Shown: piece by piece, positions 8,212 to 12,278 of the stretch
How positions within the stretch are numbered: position 1 is the stretch's first letter
Layout: the number at the start of each line of letters is the position of its first letter
Source of the DNA: Entophlyctis helioformis
Lineage: Eukaryota > Chytridiomycota > Chytridiomycetes > Chytridiales > Chytriomycetaceae
Reading direction: 5' to 3'
Length of the DNA stretch: 12,278 nucleotides
Assembly (NCBI GenBank): GCA_025526915.1
Contig: JAHLKH010000443.1
Location: forward strand, 1 to 12,278
Notes under the pieces: generated by a model
Told to the model about the DNA's origin: nothing
Seen by the model: only the letters and a program-made list of their open reading frames with translations
Databases searched by the model: none
Program-made: the position numbers and the translations under genes

Positions 8212-9167
8212 CTACCTTGCACGCCGTGGATCGCAGGCATCCGCCTCCATGAGCCTGTCGACCATGCCACCGTCGTCGTCAGCAAGCGCAACCTGCTCGC
8301 TGTCGCCATCCACAGGCGTGTCCGCTCCAGTCGAACTGGCTCCCTTGCTGTCACTGTCCTTGGCGCTGTCCTTGGCGCTGTCCTTGGGACCTGAATGACC
8401 GACTGGAACTCGACGATCGCCTCGCCCTTGAGACGGTGCAGCAGCAATAGCCGCTCCTTCTTGCTGAGCAGCAGCGATCCACTCGTCTTGATGTGGAAGA
8501 ACGGCAGCACAATGGGCACAGACACGCTGTTGTTGGCATGGGCAGATGGATGGAAGTCAGCCGTGGCGAGTGAGAACGCGCCGTGTTGGGCAAAGACACC
8601 AAACGAGCAGGCAGTCCAAGGCCACTCACGATCCGGTGTAGCCAGGCTCAGGAAAAGGCTCAAACCGCAGCAGACAGCTGCCCATGGCTGGTTGGCATCC
8701 ATCCAACCAACCAACCACCATCCATCCAAGACGGAATGTCAGCGAGTGGTCTTGCCTGGCATTGCTGGCAATGAGCAGAGTATCCACAAGAGCATACCGA
8801 GCTGAGAAAAGCGCTCACGCGCGACGCCAGAGAGCTCGGAGGGCATCGGATGCTCATGCTTGATGGGCCTTGCATGGACAGCCTTGCTCTCGATGTGGGC
8901 CGAGCATGCACGAGCTGTCGACCAACCCGACGACTTCCGCCCTTATGCTGCCTGCTCTGCTGTGGTGTGCATCGGACGGTGTTGGTCTTGAACGTCGCGA
9001 TCCTTGCCGGATGACGCTGCTTGAAGGATCCTGTTGGTTGCTTTCAGGTGAGGTTGCATTCACACGGCATGTCGAGCAAGCAGATCAATCCGACACGCCG
9101 TGTGAATGCCAGCATCGTCGTGCTCTCACGGTCGCTGATGCTGTGTGATCTTGCTGCTCTTGCTCAT
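8212..9167 (-). CDS. Unidentified four-exon gene with an in-frame TAA and a probable one-base frameshift
   Basis: Exons: 9167-9130 (MSKSSKITQHQR), 9030-8798, 8687-8630 and 8526-8212. Donors are GTGAGA, GTATGC and GTGAGT; acceptors are CCAACAG, CAACCAG and CAACAACAG, all phase-consistent. The join 8630/8526 gives LLRFEPFPEPGYTGSVSVPI followed by LPFFHIKTSGSLLLSKKERL, which is very protein-like. After EAIVEFQSVIQ the coding signal moves by one base near 8384-8397 into an acidic tail (AKDSAKDSDSKGASS; DGDSEQVALADDDGG). This suggests one missing base, with the end then at a TAG (8212-8214). Exon 2 has a TAA at 8945-8943 in an otherwise continuous frame (TTAEQAA, stop, GRKSSGWSTARACSAHIESK). The expected product is about 214 aa. 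The LKGEAIVEF segment vaguely recalls the C-terminus of BCD1/ZNHIT6, but I could not align the rest. It could be a decaying gene or an assembly error. Confidence 0.5.
8354..8387. repeat. 12-bp tandem repeat, nearly three units
   Basis: The unit CTGTCCTTGGCG occurs at 8354-8365 and 8366-8377, with a partial third copy to 8387. On the minus strand it encodes Ala-Lys-Asp-Ser repeats in the acidic tail of the 9167-8212 gene. It adjoins the apparent frameshift. Confidence 0.85.
8697..8728. repeat. ATCC/AACC tetranucleotide repeats in an intron
   Basis: Short runs of ATCC, AACC and again ATCC lie in the 8797-8688 intron of the 9167-8212 gene. They are simple sequence with no evident function. Confidence 0.6.
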
Positions 9168-10099
9168 CGCCAAGCCAGCCCATGGATGCCAGACGAGCAG
9201 GATGTGCGCATCACACTGGCTGCCATGTGCCATCCTGCGGTGTGCACTACGTGCGACGTTGAGCCTGCACCGATGCACACACGGCTGTTGCATCACAAGG
9301 GTCGATGTCGCTGCTGGATTGATTTTGGTTGATTTTGGCGCAAAATCGAGCAATGTTTGGCTGCTGTGCACGGCTCTCGCCAACTGACAGCACCACGGAC
9401 GGGCGGACAGGCGGACAGACAGGCGAGAGCATCTGCGCTGCTCGACTGATCACAGCGGCTGGCTGGGACACGTCCAGATGCTACCAGTCGCTGTTTCAGT
9501 CAAACAACGCAGCTGCCGGTCCGTCCCCTTTGCGGCTGCGTTCAGCCTCGACACCGCACCACCAACCGCCACTCGGCCGTGTGCACAGCTCGCAGTCGAC
9601 CCTTGCTCCGTTGTGGCGGCTGCTGGCACGGCATGCCGCTGCACGCTGGCTGGTGGGCCGATGGGGGTCGACAGCGAGGACCTGATCGGTCTTGGCTGGG
9701 TCGAGGCTCGCCTTGATCATCCAGCTCAGAGACACGGCGCTGATCCTGCGTGCCTTGGCTGGAAGGCGGCTTGGTCGGCAGCGATTGTGGCAGCCAGCAG
9801 CCAGCAGTCGACGCATCGCCATGCTCAAGACGGGCCATGCTGCTACGCCGTATTGACGAGACGCTTCTCGCATTGCATCCCAACATCGGCAATGGCCTGC
9901 GTACTCGGCCACGCAAGGCAGTCGCTTCTAGTCTCGAGTGCTGCCGCATGCTCGCTGACAGGAAGAGGAAGAGGACGAGGAAGAATGCACACAAGATCAG
10001 AATGGTTTGTATTGGTACACTGGCATGCATCCAACTCTATCTCATCAAGCACCAGAGCGTCATCGCGGCAGACGGCATTGGCGAGCAGCTCGATCGCAT
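9168..10099. other. Region between two minus-strand genes; ambiguous open frames
   Basis: This separates the stop at 10100 from the ATG at 9167. It contains the E2F-like site and several open frames. On the minus strand 9912-9496 includes SAVSLSWMIKASLDPAKTDQ and ends in TGA. On the plus strand the frame from 9750 is open past 10099. Neither has clean flanking splice sites, so I do not call a gene. A short gene may be hidden here. Confidence 0.35.
9319..9346. promoter_or_regulatory. E2F-like palindromic site with 10-bp direct repeat
   Basis: TTGATTTTGG is repeated directly at 9319-9328 and 9329-9338. The second copy runs into GCGCAAAATC, giving the near-palindrome TTTTGGCGCAAAA (9333-9345). 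This contains TTTGGCGC, a match to the E2F/DP consensus TTTSSCGC. It lies about 165 bases upstream of the ATG at 9167 of the minus-strand gene. The A/T runs stand out in a G+C-rich, TpA-poor window. Binding is inferred from consensus only. Confidence 0.4.
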
Positions 10100-10229
10100 T
10101 CAAGCAGATGTGCAGAGAGTGCAGGCGAGCCGGTCAGTCACTTGTCTGCAGTGTACCGCAAGGCAGAGAATGGCCATGATCACCATCCACTTACTTTTTT
10201 TCACAGTCGCAGGAGGGCTGGTGGCTTGA
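9837..10229 (+). CDS. Possible plus-strand gene overlapping a minus-strand gene (weak)
   Basis: The ATG at 9837 opens a frame reading MLLRRIDETLLALHPNIGNG, a strongly basic stretch (RKRKRTRKNAHK), a hydrophobic segment (IRMVCIGTLACIQLYLI) and an amphipathic helix-like stretch (DGIGEQLDRIQADVQRVQAS). Unspliced it ends at 10229. A GTCAGT donor near 10131 and a very good acceptor (CTTACTTTTTTTCACAG, ending 10206) could instead join a Pro-rich end (LIDPPPPQSRPPSNPG) stopping at 10306. The same bases serve as a GTAAGT donor on the other strand, and the minus-strand model spans 10100-10984, so both cannot easily be true. Confidence 0.28.
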   Translation: MLLRRIDETLLALHPNIGNGLRTRPRKAVASSLECCRMLADRKRKRTRKNAHKIRMVCIGTLACIQLYLIKHQSVIAADGIGEQLDRIQADVQRVQASRSVTCLQCTARQRMAMITIHLLFFTVAGGLVA

Positions 10230-10984
10230 TTGACCCACCTCCTCCCCAATCAAGACCTCCATCAAATCCAGGAACCAAGCATACCTGCGATCAAGCAGTC
10301 GGTTAGTCGCGTGCGATGCGGCTGGATCGAGCAAAGACCGTCGCCTCGTCTGCATGGAGCAGATCATCGCTCAGCGCAGGGTAACGGCGCGGTCGGCATC
10401 CACCGGTCCTGGCAATGGAGCCGTGGCTCGAGCAGTTCGGCGCGGAGCAGCAGACGAGCCACAGGCACAGCCACTCGTGCAGGAGCCGGCTTGGTGGCGG
10501 CGACGATCTTGGGCGGGACGGCTGCCTTGGCGCCGCCTTCTTGGCAACCGAGACGCCTTGGGCGGCGTGACAATCTTGGGCTGAATGACCGCCTTTGGTG
10601 CCACGACCGCCTTTGCCGGTGCCTTGGCCATGGCCTTCTTCGGGACCGAGACGACCTTGGGCAGCGCGACGACCACCTTGACCGGTGCCTTGGCACGGCC
10701 TTGACAGGAGCGGTCTTGACCGGGCAAGGGATGCGCGTCTTGGCGGGACGGCGACCTTGGCAGGGACGCCTTGACTGGGACAGCCGCCTTGACTGGTGCT
10801 CTTGTCGTGACGCTTGGCGACCGGGACGCCTTGGACGCGACGACCGGCTTGCGACGACGCCGTGGACGACCGGAGCAGCCGCAGAGACCCGCTTGGCGGT
10901 CTGCAGGGTCTTGGTTTGGCCCTTGGTCGCTCCGTGTCTTGGTCGCTCCGGTCTTGGGTGCAGGGCGGGCTGTGCGTCGAGCAT
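10100..10984 (-). CDS. Basic low-complexity protein gene (Arg/Ser- or Lys/Ala/Pro-rich), three-exon model
   Basis: The model runs from the ATG at 10984 through 10404, then 10284-10195, then 10145-10100 (TGA). It gives 238 aa with matching phases (2, 2). The GTAAGT donor at 10194 is strong. The acceptor before 10284 has a CTAAC branch-point-like box about 20 nt upstream. The open frame of exon 1 is Arg/Ser-rich (RSRWSSRCPRSSRSRRRP), while a neighbouring frame at 10727-10371 is Lys/Ala/Val/Pro-rich (PKKAMAKAPAKAVVAPKA), like a linker-histone tail in composition. Which frame is used, or whether indels mix them, is unclear. Exons 2-3 encode YAWFLDLMEVLIGEEVGQ and a short Cys-containing end. Upstream the frame stays open to 11123, so the start is uncertain. 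A nucleic-acid-binding role would be inference from charge only. Confidence 0.4.
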
Positions 10985-11019
10985 AATGACAGGAAAGTCG
11001 GCAGCGTCAAGCAGGAGGC

Positions 11020-11123
11020 TCAGCGCCACACTCGGACAACGCGCTCCTTCCGCCTGCTGCCGCCACCCGAGTCTGCGGCGTAGTCTGCGCGCTGTGTGGC
11101 TCGCGCAGCCATGCGAATGGCAT
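11020..11123 (-). CDS. Candidate terminal exon of a minus-strand gene
   Basis: A pyrimidine-rich acceptor (CCGCCCCCCCTCGGGGCAG, ending at 11124) is the first AG after a 304-nt AG-free zone. In phase 1 the exon reads AIRMAARATQRADYAADSGG and SRRKERVVRVWR, then TGA at 11020. The charge pattern suggests a real C-terminus. The matching upstream exon was not found with certainty; it may belong to the right-edge gene. Another frame of the same bases stays open into the 10984-10100 gene, so this could instead be a 5' exon of that gene. Confidence 0.35.
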
Positions 11124-11125
11124 CT

Positions 11126-11429
11126 GCCCCGAGGGGGGGCGGCGAGCCATAGCAGGAGCGACAGAGCATGCAGCAGAGGTGGCAGCAGGCAGGCAAGGCG
11201 AGAGGCAGGGGCAGGCGAGGCACACAGCATGAGCGGCGAGAAGGCAATGCGCGCATGGGAGTGGCAGGCATGAAGCGGGCAAGCGAGGGGAAGAGGGCAT
11301 GCAGAGGGATGGGGCGGAGGGCAGGCAGGCAGATGTGGGCGGTGTGGTGGTGGCGAGGGTGATGGTGATGCGAGACGAGGCGAAGGCGAAAGCAACAAAG
11401 CACGAGTGTGAGGAGAGCATCGTGTAATG
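11126..11429 (-). promoter_or_regulatory. 304-nt AG-free zone ending at a 3' splice site
   Basis: The plus strand has no CT from 11126 to 11429, so the minus strand has no AG. The zone ends at the strong acceptor before 11123. This is what an unusually long AG-exclusion zone between a distant branch point and its acceptor would look like, though a pyrimidine-rich leader is possible. The plus strand is correspondingly G/A-rich, with a G7 run near 11133. Confidence 0.45.
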
Positions 11430-11434
11430 CTGTG

Positions 11435-11480
11435 TTGTGGTTGTGGTTGTGGTTGTGGTTGTGGTTGTGGTTGTGGTTGT
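11435..11480. repeat. (TTGTGG)7 hexanucleotide repeat
   Basis: Seven full TTGTGG units (11435-11476) plus a partial one. On the minus strand it could encode (His-Asn)n, (Gln-Pro)n or poly-Thr depending on frame. It adjoins the AG-free zone and most likely lies in an intron or leader. Confidence 0.9.
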
Positions 11481-11666
11481 CGCAAGAGGTCAGCTTGTTG
11501 AATACAAGAGAGCTGGAGCGAGCGCAGAGAGCGGCAGTCGCTGCTATTTGTATGCAGCGGGTCACTGCGCAGTCGGCCAGCAGCAGCCAGCCAGCAGCCA
11601 GATAAGGGCGTGATATCGGTGCGGGCACAGAGGGCTGCCAGTTGATGTCGGGGTTGCTCAGCATTA

Positions 11667-12278
11667 TCATCCACAACAGCAGCCACTCAACTCAGCTGGT
11701 GGCGGCGGCACTTGCGCGCTCTGGCGGGGATTGCTGCGTGCCTGCTGTGTGCCTGTGCCAGCACGGACAGCGTGCCTGACACGGTCGACGATGACGCGCA
11801 CCAGCCGCGTGCCGTCTGACGCGCTGGTGCTCGGCGTGACGTGCGCGATGTGATGCTCGGAGCGGCATGCTGGACGGCTGGCTGGATGACGAGACGGCTG
11901 GCTGACTGGACTGGCTGCATGATGGATGCTGGGACTGCCATGGGCGGGCTGGCTGCTGTGCCGGGCAGCAGACCCGACAGATGGCTCGCCGATGCTGCTT
12001 CTGGTGCTGCTGCTCGTGCTGCTTCTACTTCTGCGCGGCACGTATTTGCTGCCACCAAGACGACGGACAGCCCGTTGCTTCTGGTGCGACGTGACACGCT
12101 CTGTCATTGCAGCATCAAGCAACGGCCAGCCAGCTGCTGTCTGTGGAAACCATCCTGTTGGTCCAATGAAGACCCAATGAAGATCCAGCGCACTGTCACT
12201 CTCCACGCCATCACCTTGTCCAGCGTGTCTTGTTGATGTGCCGAGTGGCTTCTCTGCTCTCAAGACAGCGTCGCCTTC
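11667..12278 (-). CDS. Ser/Arg/His-rich protein, 5' end outside the window (partial)
   Basis: One frame is open from the right edge to a TGA at 11667-11669 (203 codons). It contains LLDAAMTERVTSHQKQRAVR, a Ser/Arg run (RRSRSSTSSSTRSS), a Ser/Pro/His-rich disordered stretch, then DGTRLVRVIVDRVRHAV and a Pro-rich end (QVPPPPAEL). A frame-preserving intron between about 12210 and 12136 is possible (GTGATG donor, CAGACAG acceptor). The plus strand and a second minus frame (12097-11687) are also open, so the call rests on length to the edge and charge pattern. No family was recognised. A splice to the exon at 11123-11020 would replace the last residues. Confidence 0.38.
   Translation of the reverse strand, partial: EGDAVLRAEKPLGTSTRHAGQGDGVESDSALDLHWVFIGPTGWFPQTAAGWPLLDAAMTERVTSHQKQRAVRRLGGSKYVPRRSRSSTSSSTRSSIGEPSVGSAARHSSQPAHGSPSIHHAASPVSQPSRHPASRPACRSEHHIAHVTPSTSASDGTRLVRVIVDRVRHAVRAGTGTQQARSNPRQSAQVPPPPAELSGCCCG

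Noticed and set aside
10230..11273. Plus-strand open frame of 347 codons
   Set aside because: It is antisense to the basic-protein region, with Arg/Asp/Leu/Gly-rich low complexity generated by the same repeat.
1..12278. tRNA, rRNA, CRISPR array, transposon ends or integrated virus
   Set aside because: I looked for cloverleaf-like boxes, regularly spaced repeats, terminal inverted repeats with target duplications, and transposase or viral motifs, and saw none. The repeats found are simple-sequence or short tandem types.

Overview
The window looks like nuclear DNA of an intron-rich, G+C-rich eukaryote with compact genes, probably a microbial one such as a zoosporic fungus or protist. Lineage is a guess from gene style only. 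The evidence is a set of GT-AG introns (mostly 50-200 nt, two longer) whose donors (GTAAGT, GTGAGT, GTATGC) and acceptors (pyrimidine tract + CAG) join reading frames in matching phase. I see no bacterial operon structure, transposon, tRNA, rRNA or CRISPR array.

Layout from left to right. The 3' end of a plus-strand gene (2-163) is followed by a convergent spacer with a TG microsatellite. Then comes a run of minus-strand genes, read right to left: a partial gene at the right edge (12278-11667), a terminal exon (11123-11020), a basic-protein gene (10984-10100), a four-exon gene (9167-8212), a six-exon gene (7881-5505), a two-exon gene (5341-4788), a six-or-more-exon gene with a duplicated RGW motif (3850-1741, perhaps with 5' exons up to 4698), and a two-exon gene (1210-751). 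Models were built by hand from splice signals, phase continuity and protein-like sequence. Exon ends in the middle of genes are better supported than first exons.

I could not assign any product to a known family with confidence, so functions are left open. What can be seen is composition: a nuclear-localisation-like basic/acidic stretch, proline-rich disordered segments, an Arg/Ser/Lys-rich low-complexity protein, and a 25-residue motif present twice. Nothing shows that the genes act together.

Worth a second look: two in-frame TAA codons inside coding-like stretches while nearly all supported genes end in TGA (TpA is strongly depleted everywhere); three long zones almost or wholly free of AG on the minus strand, one ending at a good 3' splice site; an E2F-like palindrome upstream of the 9167-8212 gene; a probable one-base frameshift in that gene; and a region at 10371-10984 that reads as a basic protein in more than one frame. 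Long open frames on both strands are common because stop codons are rare here, and most were discarded.
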